Source: Cyclobacteriaceae bacterium
GTDB lineage: Bacteria > Bacteroidota > Bacteroidia > Cytophagales > Cyclobacteriaceae
Assembly: GCA_025808415.1 (NCBI GenBank)
Contig: CP075525.1
Coordinates: 1,287,501-1,351,500, forward strand
Direction: 5' to 3'
Length of the DNA stretch: 64,000 nt
Shown piece after piece: positions 1 through 8,596 of this stretch; within the stretch, counting starts at the first letter, position 1, and the number at the start of each line of letters is the position of its first letter. The notes beneath the pieces are model-generated. The model saw nothing but the letters and a program-made list of their open reading frames with translations, ran no database searches and was not told the origin of the DNA. Position numbers and translations under genes: made by a program.

Positions 1-360
1 TGTGAGTTTTATTACACCGAACCAGTATACGATTCCCGCGATCGAATCATCGGGCGATATGACATGGAAGAGTATAGTGAAACCTATAATGATTTTACCC
101 GCTACACAATTTGGATTGAACGATCGGGCAGAAGTTCTGATGCTATTTGGATTGATAATTTTTACGCGGTGAATATCCGCGTACGGGCAACGATCAATTA
201 CGATAAGGTTACCATACCAAGGCAAACCGTAAACGGCTATGAAGTAGAGGGTGTAGGTACGGTTTATGGAAACCGGGTTTCGTTTAGCTATCGTGTACGC
301 GATGTTTACAATAACTATCGTACCGATTTCCTGAATGGTACTGCCTATAAAGATTTTTAA
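1..360 (+). CDS. C-terminal part of an unrecognised protein, cut by the window edge
   Basis: The reading frame is open from base 1 to the TAA at 358-360, so the gene begins upstream and the first in-frame ATG (64) is probably internal. The visible 119 residues are rich in Tyr, Arg and Asp and look like beta-strands of a small exported domain. The first visible residue is Cys, which could be a lipobox cysteine, but the preceding residues are outside the window. I do not recognise the family. The 3' end overlaps the convergent kdsB gene by 4 bp. Confidence 0.6.
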   Translation, partial: CEFYYTEPVYDSRDRIIGRYDMEEYSETYNDFTRYTIWIERSGRSSDAIWIDNFYAVNIRVRATINYDKVTIPRQTVNGYEVEGVGTVYGNRVSFSYRVRDVYNNYRTDFLNGTAYKDF

Positions 361-1100
361 GCTTTAAACAGAGCAAGGGCTTTTCTGAGATCATCGGGTG
401 TATCGATCCCGATGGTCTCTTGCAAGGTTTCCGCAACTTTAATATTAAATCCATTTTCCAGCCACCGAAGCTGCTCCAATGATTCAGCTTTTTCTAAAGC
501 TGATGGAGGAAGATTGGTCAGCTTTTCAAGAACATCAGTACGGTAAGCATACATTCCAATGTGTTTGTAAAATGTATGTGCACTCAGCCATTGACCGTGT
601 TCAATATTCCGAATGTGTGGAATGGGTGAACGGCTAAAGTATAATGCATGGTTTGCAACCGAACAAACTACTTTAACAGTATTGGGATTGGTAATTTGTT
701 CACTATCCGATATTTTTTTTTTCAAGGTTGCGATTTCTGTGTTTCCATCCAGTAACGATGCCAGTAAGTCTATCTGCTCCGGTTGAATAAAAGGTTCATC
801 GCCTTGAATATTGATAACGTAATCGAATGGTTTTTTTTGAAGGGTAAGCGCCTCAAAGCAACGATCTGTTCCGCTTACATGGCTTTCACGGGTCATGCAA
901 ACATCTCCACCAAATGTTTTAACATGATCATAAATAAGGTTGTGATCGGTTGCTATAACAACCGTAGTCAATGACTTTGCTTTTTTAGCTTGTTCATATA
1001 CCCGTTGGATCATGGATTTGCCACCCACATCAGCCAAGGCTTTGGCTGGAAAGCGGGTAGAGGCGTAGCGGGCGGGGATTATTCCGAGTATGGCAGGCAT
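357..1100 (-). CDS. kdsB: 3-deoxy-manno-octulosonate cytidylyltransferase (CMP-KDO synthetase)
   Basis: Activates KDO with CTP to CMP-KDO in the cytoplasm, the donor for the inner core of lipopolysaccharide. The 247-aa product matches the usual length of about 250. The N-terminus carries the nucleotide-binding signature IPARYASTRFPAK (residues 8-20), and the catalytic NIQGDEPFI stretch lies near residue 97. The Met start is directly followed by the first beta-strand, as in the family. It lies 2 bp downstream of the NfeD gene, so the two are probably cotranscribed. Its presence implies a Gram-negative envelope with KDO-containing LPS. Confidence 0.95.
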   Translation of the reverse strand: MPAILGIIPARYASTRFPAKALADVGGKSMIQRVYEQAKKAKSLTTVVIATDHNLIYDHVKTFGGDVCMTRESHVSGTDRCFEALTLQKKPFDYVINIQGDEPFIQPEQIDLLASLLDGNTEIATLKKKISDSEQITNPNTVKVVCSVANHALYFSRSPIPHIRNIEHGQWLSAHTFYKHIGMYAYRTDVLEKLTNLPPSALEKAESLEQLRWLENGFNIKVAETLQETIGIDTPDDLRKALALFKA

Positions 1101-1102
1101 TT

Positions 1103-2425
1103 CTAAATTTTTTTGACCCGTAATGAAGTAGTTTCGTCATCCAACACCTCTATGGTATCTCCCTTCTCAATAAACTCGCCCCTGGTAAAAGCATCATACA
1201 AGTGGCCGTCAATCATAACTTTTCCTCCTGGACGCAATACCGTGTGGGCTATGCCTTGTTTACCTTTTAGGGAAGTAACAGAGGGGCTTACGGTAAAACC
1301 TTTTTCCCGTTCCTGGGTATCGGTGAGGGCAACCCGCTTGAAAAATTTTGAACTGGATAAGCGGGCTCCTCCGGCAAACAACAGGATAATACCACCCAAC
1401 ATTCCGCCAAAAGTTGCTGCTACTGCGTAGAGTAAATCGTTGGCTGGAACAAAGTTGAAATCAAATGCATCGTTATTGATCATGATAAGGATTAGCGAAA
1501 TCACTGTTAAGGATATGCCCGCAATACCGGCAACTCCAAACCCGGGCAACACAAAAATTTCAACACCAATTAAGGCAAGCCCTGCAAACAGCGCTATAAT
1601 CTCCCAGTTTTCTGCAAGTCCGTTTAAGTAGTAAGGAACAAGATACAGTACAAGGGCAATGGCGGATGCTAAAATCGGGAAACCCACGCCCGGTGTTTGC
1701 AGTTCAAAGTAAATGCCGCCAATAATAATCAGGATGAGGATGCCGCTGATAAAAGGGTTCAGGAAAAAAGCTATGATCCTGTCGGCTGGCCGTAATTCAA
1801 ATTTGATAATTTGATAGTTATCAATGTTGTTGCGTTTCAGGATTTCTTCGATGGACTCCACTTTCGCCTCGCAAAATCCATGTTTAATGGCCTCAGAGGT
1901 TGAGAACGTAATAATTTGACCGGCTTGCGTTACACTGTCAATCGCAATATCTTCATCAACCATGCCTTCAGCAATGCGTGGGTTTCTTCCTTTTTCTTCA
2001 GCGGTTGACCGCATGATGGACCGCATGTACGATTGATATTTGTCCGGGGCCTTTTCACCGGTTCCGGTAACCACGGTAGCCGCGCCAATACTGGCTCCGG
2101 GCGACATATAAATACTATCGCAGGCAATGGAAATCAGGGCACCGGCTGAGGCGGCATCGGAGTTGATAAATACCCATATCGGTTTTTTGAATTTCATGAT
2201 CTTATCAACAATTTCTTTGGCATCGGTCAATATGCCGCCATAGGTATCCATTTCGATAATAACCACATCTGCTTCAATTTTTCGGGCGTTGCTTAAGGCC
2301 AATTCCACATAGCGATTGGTGCGGGGATCAATTTCACTCTTGATTTCCATTACCATAACCTTGGTTTGTTGCGCCCGGGCTGCAAGGCTGGTCAAAAGAA
2401 TAAGTCCGAAAAGGAGGTACTTCAT
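1103..2425 (-). CDS. NfeD-family membrane-bound serine protease (ClpP-class)
   Basis: Long-form NfeD protein of 440 aa. A signal peptide (MKYLLFGLILLTSLAARAQ) is followed by a ClpP/SppA-like protease domain with the nucleophile motif SDAASAG (Ser about residue 93). Next come a cluster of hydrophobic segments (about residues 215-350) and a C-terminal OB-fold NfeD domain ending in VLDDETTSLRVKKI. In this family the protease domain faces the periplasm, and the proteins are linked to stomatin-type membrane quality control. The frame opens at 2461, but the Met at 2425 starts the signal peptide and is preferred. No stomatin gene is next to it; kdsB follows 2 bp downstream. Confidence 0.88.
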   Translation of the reverse strand: MKYLLFGLILLTSLAARAQQTKVMVMEIKSEIDPRTNRYVELALSNARKIEADVVIIEMDTYGGILTDAKEIVDKIMKFKKPIWVFINSDAASAGALISIACDSIYMSPGASIGAATVVTGTGEKAPDKYQSYMRSIMRSTAEEKGRNPRIAEGMVDEDIAIDSVTQAGQIITFSTSEAIKHGFCEAKVESIEEILKRNNIDNYQIIKFELRPADRIIAFFLNPFISGILILIIIGGIYFELQTPGVGFPILASAIALVLYLVPYYLNGLAENWEIIALFAGLALIGVEIFVLPGFGVAGIAGISLTVISLILIMINNDAFDFNFVPANDLLYAVAATFGGMLGGIILLFAGGARLSSSKFFKRVALTDTQEREKGFTVSPSVTSLKGKQGIAHTVLRPGGKVMIDGHLYDAFTRGEFIEKGDTIEVLDDETTSLRVKKI

Positions 2426-2657
2426 GTGAATGCTAAAAGTTTTGAAGGTAAATACGCACAAAATTAACCATAATACAACCCGGCTGGTTCCTTCTTGTTC
2501 GGGCCAAGGGTAGGTTTTTTCCTGCCCGTTGATTTGGCTGCATATTTGATTACAGCTAATACAAAGGTGGGAAGGTTTATGCCAGGAACCTTTTTTCAGC
2601 CTTCAAGTTTGTGTAATTTCGTATCAAATAAGTAAACGACAGGTTCGTTACAGAGGT

Positions 2658-3674
2658 ATGTTTAAACTTTTGGTAATAACCGGTCTCTCATTTTTTAATC
2701 CCCGGGCCGACTCGATTGGGATAGAGACCATAAACGGCAAAACTTTTATTGTTCACCAGGTGAGCGAGAAGGAGACTCTTTACGCTATTTCAAGGCGCTA
2801 TGGTGTTACGGTGAACCAAATCCTGGAGTTCAATAAAACCGCTGATGCCGGATTAGAAATCGGGCAAATATTGAAAGTTCCGTATGTACCAAAACCGAAG
2901 GTTGCCAAAGGTACAACCCTACATAAAGTGGCCGAAAGAGAAACCCTTTTTTCAATTTCAAAAATATACGGTGTAACGGTTGATGAACTAAAACAATGGA
3001 ACAACCTATCCGATAATACGTTGGCGCTCGGGCAGGAGCTTGTGATTAAATCAACCAATACAACAAACAATGTTTTATCCTCCCCGCCCGACCTGCAACC
3101 AAAATCCTTGCGATTAGTACATACCGTTGCCGAAAAAGAAACACTGTTCAGCATTTCACGTCAGTATGGTGTAACGGTGCAACAGCTTAAAGAATGGAAC
3201 AACCTGACTACTGAGGCACTCCACATCGGGCAAACACTTTTTTTGACGCACCCGGTTTACTCAGGAGAGGAGAAAGTGACTAAAATACAAACTGAGGTGA
3301 CACCGCCAACACAAGTACCTGAGGTTAAGCAACCGGAAGTAAGGGTTACATCGGTTGAAGAGAAGAGCCCGGTTATAACCATTTCCGAATCGGTAACCAA
3401 TAAAGATGAAGTGAAGCAATCGGGTATTGCCGAATTGATTGACGGAACAGAAGCCAACCGAAAATACCTCGCACTTCATCGTACGGCACCGGTAGGTACC
3501 ATCCTTAAGGTCCGTAATGAAATGAACAACCGCGAAGTGTTTGTTCGTGTTGTGGGCAAACTTCCGGATACAGCGCTTACGGATAAACTGATTATAAAAA
3601 TCTCAAAATCAGCTTACGACCGGTTAGGTGCCATCGATCCACGCTTCCGGGTTGAGGTCACATACTATAAATGA
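2658..3674 (+). CDS. Triple-LysM protein with C-terminal RlpA-like double-psi barrel
   Basis: A 338-aa exported protein. A short hydrophobic N-terminus is followed by three LysM repeats at about residues 30-75, 86-132 and 152-200. Each has a core like KETLFSISRQYGVTVQQL, the last two nearly identical. A linker rich in Glu, Val and Pro leads to a double-psi beta-barrel (about 253-338) resembling RlpA and lytic transglycosylase-like domains. LysM modules bind peptidoglycan glycan chains, so the protein probably acts at the cell wall. Its stop overlaps the start of the OmpA-family gene (ATGA), indicating translational coupling and a joint envelope role. I see no catalytic Asp that would confirm transglycosylase activity. 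Confidence 0.85.
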   Translation: MFKLLVITGLSFFNPRADSIGIETINGKTFIVHQVSEKETLYAISRRYGVTVNQILEFNKTADAGLEIGQILKVPYVPKPKVAKGTTLHKVAERETLFSISKIYGVTVDELKQWNNLSDNTLALGQELVIKSTNTTNNVLSSPPDLQPKSLRLVHTVAEKETLFSISRQYGVTVQQLKEWNNLTTEALHIGQTLFLTHPVYSGEEKVTKIQTEVTPPTQVPEVKQPEVRVTSVEEKSPVITISESVTNKDEVKQSGIAELIDGTEANRKYLALHRTAPVGTILKVRNEMNNREVFVRVVGKLPDTALTDKLIIKISKSAYDRLGAIDPRFRVEVTYYK

Positions 3675-4789
3675 AGCGATGTGTAGCGGGTTTTATTTTA
3701 TTTATCCGGGCAGTAAGCCTGGTTAGTCAAAACCTTGTACCAAACCCAAGCTTTGAGGAATTAATCCGGTGCCCGCATAGTTTTTCAACTACCCGTAACG
3801 ATTTTATGGTGCCCGGTTGGACATCGCCTACCAAAGGTACCCCCGACTTGTTTCATGCCTGCAGCTGGGGAGAGGCTGATGTGCCGTACAATTGGGCCGG
3901 ATCATCGAATGCCAAAACAGGTAAGGGGTATGCAGGAATTTATGTTTGGATGAGCACCGGCAGCAATTACCGCGAGTATATTCAATGTGAAATAGCCGAG
4001 CCCCTAACGGCCAATGCACGCTACCGCATATCATTTTTCTTTAAGCTGGCATCCAATTCTGTTTATACGATTAATCGAATGGGTTTAGCATTAACAACCG
4101 AAAAAATTGAGTTTAACCACGATCGTGTGATTGATCTTGTGCCAACATTATCTGTTGAAAAGGACACTGCCCTGGATATGGCAACAGGAAAATGGGAAGA
4201 GGCTTTGCTGGAGTATACGGCAACCGGTGGTGAGCGCTACCTGACGATCGGTAATTTTTTTAATGACAAGTTAACCAAACATGCCCGTTTATCGCATCGC
4301 ATCGGTAGTAATAGTATGCTGGCTACCAGTGCATATTATTATGTGGATGATGTATCGGTTACACCACTTGATCCATTGCCTGTTGTTTCCTCAAGCCAAC
4401 AATTTCAGTCGGAGAATATTGAATTGAACAAGGATTATATACTGAAAAATATCCAGTTTGAATTTGACAGCTACACACTGTTGAAATCTTCGCACCCGGA
4501 ACTGGATGAAATAGTCAACATCCTGATGGAGAATCCGGCTTTTCAGGTTCGTTTATCAGGTCACACAGATTTCGTTGGTTCAGATGATTACAACCTGCTG
4601 CTTTCAAGAAACCGGGCACGCAGTGTTGCCGATTATTTGATAACAAAAGGCATTAAACCAGAGCGCATTAGTTCTTTTGGCTTTGGCAAATCACGGCCGC
4701 TGGTAAACGAACAAACCGAAAAGGCCAGGAGCCTCAACCGCAGGGTTGAAATTCGGTTTACTGAGGAACAGCCTGCTGATAAATTTTAG
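3671..4789 (+). CDS. OmpA-family peptidoglycan-anchored outer-membrane protein
   Basis: A 372-aa exported protein with an N-terminal signal peptide ending near SLVSQ. The N-terminal region (about 20-235) begins NLVPNPSFEE and resembles galactose-binding-like beta-sandwich modules found in Bacteroidota surface proteins. The C-terminal OmpA domain (about 255-365) has the pattern IQFEFDSYTL, LSGHTDFVGSDDYN and LNRRVEIRF, which binds diaminopimelate of peptidoglycan. It is coupled to the upstream LysM gene by a 4-bp overlap. The 3' end overlaps the convergent alkB gene by 32 bp. The N-terminal ligand is unknown. Confidence 0.88.
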   Translation: MKRCVAGFILFIRAVSLVSQNLVPNPSFEELIRCPHSFSTTRNDFMVPGWTSPTKGTPDLFHACSWGEADVPYNWAGSSNAKTGKGYAGIYVWMSTGSNYREYIQCEIAEPLTANARYRISFFFKLASNSVYTINRMGLALTTEKIEFNHDRVIDLVPTLSVEKDTALDMATGKWEEALLEYTATGGERYLTIGNFFNDKLTKHARLSHRIGSNSMLATSAYYYVDDVSVTPLDPLPVVSSSQQFQSENIELNKDYILKNIQFEFDSYTLLKSSHPELDEIVNILMENPAFQVRLSGHTDFVGSDDYNLLLSRNRARSVADYLITKGIKPERISSFGFGKSRPLVNEQTEKARSLNRRVEIRFTEEQPADKF

Positions 4790-5855
4790 TGGACCAATTT
4801 TCGAGGCGTGGGTTCATAAACGCAAACCAGAGAGGCGGTATTAGCGCCATCAGTATCATGGTAGGGTAGCCGTAAGGAAGCTGTGGGCTTTCATTGTAGT
4901 GGTTCAGTACCTGGTAACGCTTTATCGCATTGGCGTGGTGGTCGGAATGACGTTGCAGTTGAAATAAAAAAAAGTTACTGATTAAATGGCTGGCATTCCA
5001 TGAGTGTAATGGATTCACACGTTCATACTTGCCAGGGGCAACTTGTTTTCGCACAATGCCATAGTGTTCAACATAATTCACTAATTCAAGCAACGTAAAA
5101 GCGAAAAAACTTTGCGCAAATAAAAATACAGGAATTTGCCAGCTTGCATAACCGGTTAGGTAATGTGTAACAAGCATTAAGGTTCCGCAAAATAAAACCG
5201 GTAGTACGGTAAACCAGATCATGCTATTTTTCCAATGGAAAGCGGAGATCCCTTTTTTATGCAGGGATGATTTTTCATGGCCCCAGGCATGCCAATAGCC
5301 AACAAAAACAGAACGAAACCAAAATGCATAAAAGTTTTCGTTCTTTCTGGCTGTTGCCGGGTCTTCCGGTGTGGCTACGTAAACATGGTGCCCGCGGTTA
5401 TGTTCAATATAAAAGTGCATGTAGCAAACCGTCATCAGCAAAAGCTTACTGTAAAATCGTTCAAGGGATGACTTTTTATGGCCTAATTCATGCGCTACGG
5501 TTATGCCAATTCCCCCTGTAACTAATGAAAAGCTAAGCACAAAGCCTGCCCATTCTGGCAAAGATTGGAGTTTGCCTTGGGTAATGGCATAACATCCCCA
5601 CACTACGAAAAGCAATTGAACGTATGTCCAGATGTAGGTAACAAAGCGGTAATACTTTTCTTCGCTGACAAGTTTCATCTGATCGGCCTCAACATTGGAA
5701 GTGTCTAGCCCGGTCAGGTGGTCAAGTATTGGAATGATAATAAAGGCAAAGGCTACGGCCATAAAATTCCAGGCACCGCCTGCATAATAACCAAGTATAA
5801 CTAAGGCAGGCAGGATAAAGGCTGTAAAAAAACCTATCTTTTTAAAACTTCCCAT
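4758..5855 (-). CDS. alkB: Alkane 1-monooxygenase (AlkB-type non-haem di-iron)
   Basis: An integral-membrane hydroxylase of 365 aa that oxidises terminal CH3 groups of alkanes or alkyl chains using O2 and electrons from rubredoxin. All AlkB histidine boxes are visible: HELGH (122-126), EHNRGHH (151-157), the AlkB-specific NYVEHYG (260-266) and LQRHSDHH (300-307). The run after the second box, VYVATPEDPATAR, is typical of AlkB rather than of fatty-acid desaturases. Six or so hydrophobic helices surround the boxes. No rubredoxin or rubredoxin reductase gene is nearby, so redox partners must lie elsewhere. The substrate is unknown. Confidence 0.88.
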   Translation of the reverse strand: MGSFKKIGFFTAFILPALVILGYYAGGAWNFMAVAFAFIIIPILDHLTGLDTSNVEADQMKLVSEEKYYRFVTYIWTYVQLLFVVWGCYAITQGKLQSLPEWAGFVLSFSLVTGGIGITVAHELGHKKSSLERFYSKLLLMTVCYMHFYIEHNRGHHVYVATPEDPATARKNENFYAFWFRSVFVGYWHAWGHEKSSLHKKGISAFHWKNSMIWFTVLPVLFCGTLMLVTHYLTGYASWQIPVFLFAQSFFAFTLLELVNYVEHYGIVRKQVAPGKYERVNPLHSWNASHLISNFFLFQLQRHSDHHANAIKRYQVLNHYNESPQLPYGYPTMILMALIPPLWFAFMNPRLENWSTKIYQQAVPQ

Positions 5856-5898
5856 AAACGAAATTTACAAAGGCGGGTTCGAAATTCCGAGCGATAGA

Positions 5899-6507
5899 TT
5901 AATCGGAAGCTATTTGAAATACCGGTTTCCTTTCGATGGTTGTGGTGTTATCGATTTCTTTGAGGTGTTCCTTGTTTACCAGGATGAACTTATTGTACTG
6001 GTTAACTACCGCATCATAAGCTGAGCGGTAGTTTTCCACCCGTTGTTCGGCTGTCCTGATGTCTTCCACCAGATTTTGCATGGTGGTGTTATAGGCATAG
6101 GCTGAATACGATTCGGCCAGTACAACCAGTTCGGTCACTAATGAATTGGAGGCAAAATCATACTCATCAACTACATCTGAATTGCCAAGGCTTTTGGGTG
6201 TGTAACGAATCCTTTTGAGTTGTTCGATGCGTTGATCGAGTGCTTTTAATTTATCGGCATCAAACTGTCCGGTAACTTGTAGTTCGTGCACGAGGTAGTG
6301 CATGGACTTGATTTTTTTATTATCGTCATTGATCATCAGGTTCCAGGAAGTTAGTATACTATCCTGCAGGTTCAGGTATACCTCGGTAAGTGAATCGGTG
6401 ATGGAAAAGGCAGAAGCCATTTCGCTGGTGTTTCTGGAAGTACATCCACTTCCATAACCTACCAGGCCAATCAGCGCTACCCTTATTAAAAACTGATACT
6501 TTTCCAT
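5899..6507 (-). CDS. Putative lipoprotein with a coiled-coil C-terminus (weakly LemA-like)
   Basis: About 202 aa from Met 6507, which directly precedes a short signal peptide ending in the lipobox GYGSGC; the frame itself opens at 6516. The mature part is helical with heptad-like spacing. The end (VENYRSAYDAVVNQYNKFI) recalls LemA-family helices, but the match is weak. It lies about 110 bp downstream of paaD on the same strand and could be read through with the paa genes, although nothing links it functionally to phenylacetate. Function unknown. Confidence 0.65.
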   Translation of the reverse strand: MEKYQFLIRVALIGLVGYGSGCTSRNTSEMASAFSITDSLTEVYLNLQDSILTSWNLMINDDNKKIKSMHYLVHELQVTGQFDADKLKALDQRIEQLKRIRYTPKSLGNSDVVDEYDFASNSLVTELVVLAESYSAYAYNTTMQNLVEDIRTAEQRVENYRSAYDAVVNQYNKFILVNKEHLKEIDNTTTIERKPVFQIASD

Positions 6508-6618
6508 ACCGGACACTCTATCGAATACGGCCGAAAGTAATAAAAGTTATGACCAGCTTAGTGACAATTGTCATGCAGGTGCTAAAATCATGAAAAATAG
6601 CAAAAACCACTGCTTTAT

Positions 6619-7104
6619 TTAAAGAGGCTTGAATTGTTCAAAGGCCTCCTGGCAGTTATTACAATAATGTATAGACCGGCACAGGGTTGGGCCAAATGGG
6701 TTTTTTAGTTCGGTATTGGTGCCATTGCAGCGTGGGCATTGGGCATATTCCAGTATATCGATATCGGTAAACAGGTTTCCGGATGGGGGCGGGGCAAGCC
6801 CAAATTTTTTCAATGCCAACCTGCCTTTTGTGGATATCTTATCGGAGGTCCAGGGCTCTTTAAAGGAGATGTTCACATTAACCTTACTGATCCCTTTTCG
6901 GTTCAAAACTTCAATAACATCCTGTTTCATCATGTCCATGGCCGGGCAGCCAACAAAGGTTGGCGTCATTTCAATATAAACGGCCTCATTTTCAGTTTTT
7001 ACATCGGTAATAACCCCAAGATCGACCAATGACAATACGGGTATCTCCGGATCTTTTACCTCTTCCAACCAGCTTTTGATTTCTTCTACTGAAAGGTTAC
7101 CCAT
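6619..7104 (-). CDS. paaD: Phenylacetyl-CoA epoxidase maturation subunit PaaD
   Basis: A MIP18/DUF59-type protein of 161 aa needed for the PaaABCE epoxidase, probably in Fe-S or metal-centre assembly. The DUF59 core has VKDPEIPVLSLVDLG near the start and TPTFVGCPAMDMM with its conserved Cys. The C-terminus is a zinc-ribbon-like segment (CPRCNGT, LCRSIHYCNNC). The Met at 7104 is chosen because the sequence from there matches family N-termini; the frame opens at 7140 inside paaC. It lies 13 bp after the paaC stop, as last gene of the paaABCD cluster. Confidence 0.92.
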   Translation of the reverse strand: MGNLSVEEIKSWLEEVKDPEIPVLSLVDLGVITDVKTENEAVYIEMTPTFVGCPAMDMMKQDVIEVLNRKGISKVNVNISFKEPWTSDKISTKGRLALKKFGLAPPPSGNLFTDIDILEYAQCPRCNGTNTELKNPFGPTLCRSIHYCNNCQEAFEQFKPL

Positions 7105-7117
7105 GGTTGTTGATTTT

Positions 7118-7873
7118 TTACCACTCGGCTGTTGGATCAATATTAAACACCTCGCTCATTTCATCCAGCAAAGGCTGAAGGTGCTCGCTGTGTTTTCCGT
7201 TTCTTCCGCCAAGAATGGGCTGCGTTGTTTTCCAATCCGGCAAATGAAGTTGTGTTTGGTTAATAACCTCTTCCACTTTGGTCAACCACCTTTCTTTAAG
7301 CGTTTGTTCTCCACCAAAAATGCCTTCGGCAATGAGTTCCTGTTCATAAGGTGATTCTTCAAAAATACCCAAGGCATAAGGAAGGGTGTACTCAAGTGAA
7401 CGTTGAAGCCTTCTAATGCTTTCTTCGGTGGCACTGCCAAGTTGTTTTACCCAGGTGTTGGCATGCAGGGTGTGGTAGCGAAGTTCGGCTCGGATTTTAA
7501 CGGCCAGTTCTGCCAAAGGAGAATACGATGATTGCATAAGCATTTCGAAGCGGATGATCTCTGCAGTGTCGTAAAGGAAATGACGGATCAGGCTGAAATC
7601 ATATTCGCCATTGGGAAGCTCCGTGAAAATGCAATTGTGAAACTGGTCGGCATTTCGGGTAAAGGCAATTGTATCCGGCTCCTGTTCACCCAACGAATGC
7701 AAAATGGAATATATGGCATGACTTTGTCCCACTTTATCTTGTGCCATGGAAGAAAAGGCAATGTCTTCTTCCAGCAAAGGACCAAAGCCTGTCCATTCCG
7801 AGTTACGGTGACCGAGGATCAATTGATCATCGGCTATTTTATAAAGGAGTTCTTTTAACGCGAGAGTATTCAT
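7118..7873 (-). CDS. paaC: Phenylacetyl-CoA epoxidase structural subunit PaaC
   Basis: A ferritin-like partner of PaaA in the 1,2-phenylacetyl-CoA epoxidase, 251 aa (usual size about 250). The N-terminus NTLALKELLYKIADDQLILG, followed by HRNSEWTG, is characteristic, as are the helix AQDKVGQSHAIYSI and the later helix LAVKIRAELRYHTLHANTWV. PaaC keeps the fold but is not the catalytic subunit; it scaffolds PaaA. Its start lies 58 bp downstream of the paaB stop, and paaD follows after 13 bp. Confidence 0.93.
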   Translation of the reverse strand: MNTLALKELLYKIADDQLILGHRNSEWTGFGPLLEEDIAFSSMAQDKVGQSHAIYSILHSLGEQEPDTIAFTRNADQFHNCIFTELPNGEYDFSLIRHFLYDTAEIIRFEMLMQSSYSPLAELAVKIRAELRYHTLHANTWVKQLGSATEESIRRLQRSLEYTLPYALGIFEESPYEQELIAEGIFGGEQTLKERWLTKVEEVINQTQLHLPDWKTTQPILGGRNGKHSEHLQPLLDEMSEVFNIDPTAEW

Positions 7874-7931
7874 GGTTGTTTTGAAATAGCTTTCCGGTCC
7901 TGTCTTTCAAATTTTGTGAGCCAAAAGACTT

Positions 7932-8543
7932 TTAATTTTTTTGCCTGTCCAAAAATTCTGTCAGTTTATCGCCCGCCTTGTATGCTGATGCATCCCTGAA
8001 TTTCTTTTCGGGCAAGGTTAACCATAGTTCTTGTTCTTCGGGTTTTGTAAACCTGATATCGCTGGTGCGAATGGCCCAAAGGTTATAAATGACTTTACCG
8101 GTATTGTAAACTTTTTTGGCTTCACTCATGGCTTCCTGAGGGGTAACGGCTTGCACCGTTCCGGCATGGATGTGTTGTTTTCCACGCTTTATAAGTTGAT
8201 AAATTTCGTACGCTATTTTTTCTCCGGGCTGTGCCGGTATTTCATGAATAAATTCAAAAACACTCGTGTTCCCCTCCGTCATGGGTGATGTATAAACATT
8301 CCTGGTATCGACCACATAAATGGAAACACAGGTAAATCTTCGGGTAAAGGCTTCCTTGGCCAGTACAAAAGCTAATTCCAGGTTGGGTGCATGTACGATG
8401 CCTTCATGCTGAAAGGGTTTACCTTCTTTTGGTTGAACAAAAACCTCAAAAGTACCAAACTGATCAAGTGGGGCTTTTGGCTCCACCTGCCCGGGTTGCC
8501 CAATTTTTGGGAGTCGCTTAACTCTTGGATCTAATGAATTCAT
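7932..8543 (-). CDS. paaB: Phenylacetyl-CoA epoxidase subunit PaaB, tandem double-domain form
   Basis: PaaB bridges PaaAC heterodimers in the epoxidase. This protein is 203 aa, about twice the length of the E. coli subunit (about 95 aa). Two PaaB-like units are visible. The first (about 27-90) has FGTFEVFVQPKEG, the HAPN-type turn and SIYVVDT. The second (about 110-180) has YEIYQLIKRGKQHIHAGTV and YNLWAIRTSDI. The C-terminal remainder ends in a charged tail. It sits between paaA (53 bp upstream) and paaC. The duplication may form an internal pseudo-dimer that replaces a homodimer of short PaaB. Confidence 0.88.
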   Translation of the reverse strand: MNSLDPRVKRLPKIGQPGQVEPKAPLDQFGTFEVFVQPKEGKPFQHEGIVHAPNLELAFVLAKEAFTRRFTCVSIYVVDTRNVYTSPMTEGNTSVFEFIHEIPAQPGEKIAYEIYQLIKRGKQHIHAGTVQAVTPQEAMSEAKKVYNTGKVIYNLWAIRTSDIRFTKPEEQELWLTLPEKKFRDASAYKAGDKLTEFLDRQKN

Positions 8544-8596
8544 AGTTGGTTACGAGCAATAGCTTGAACGGCAAACAGCTTAGTAACGGAACACCG

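Noticed and set aside
2798..3240. Triplicated DNA in the LysM gene as a possible CRISPR or tandem repeat
   Set aside because: The repetition is at protein level (three LysM domains) with diverged bases and no spacer structure.
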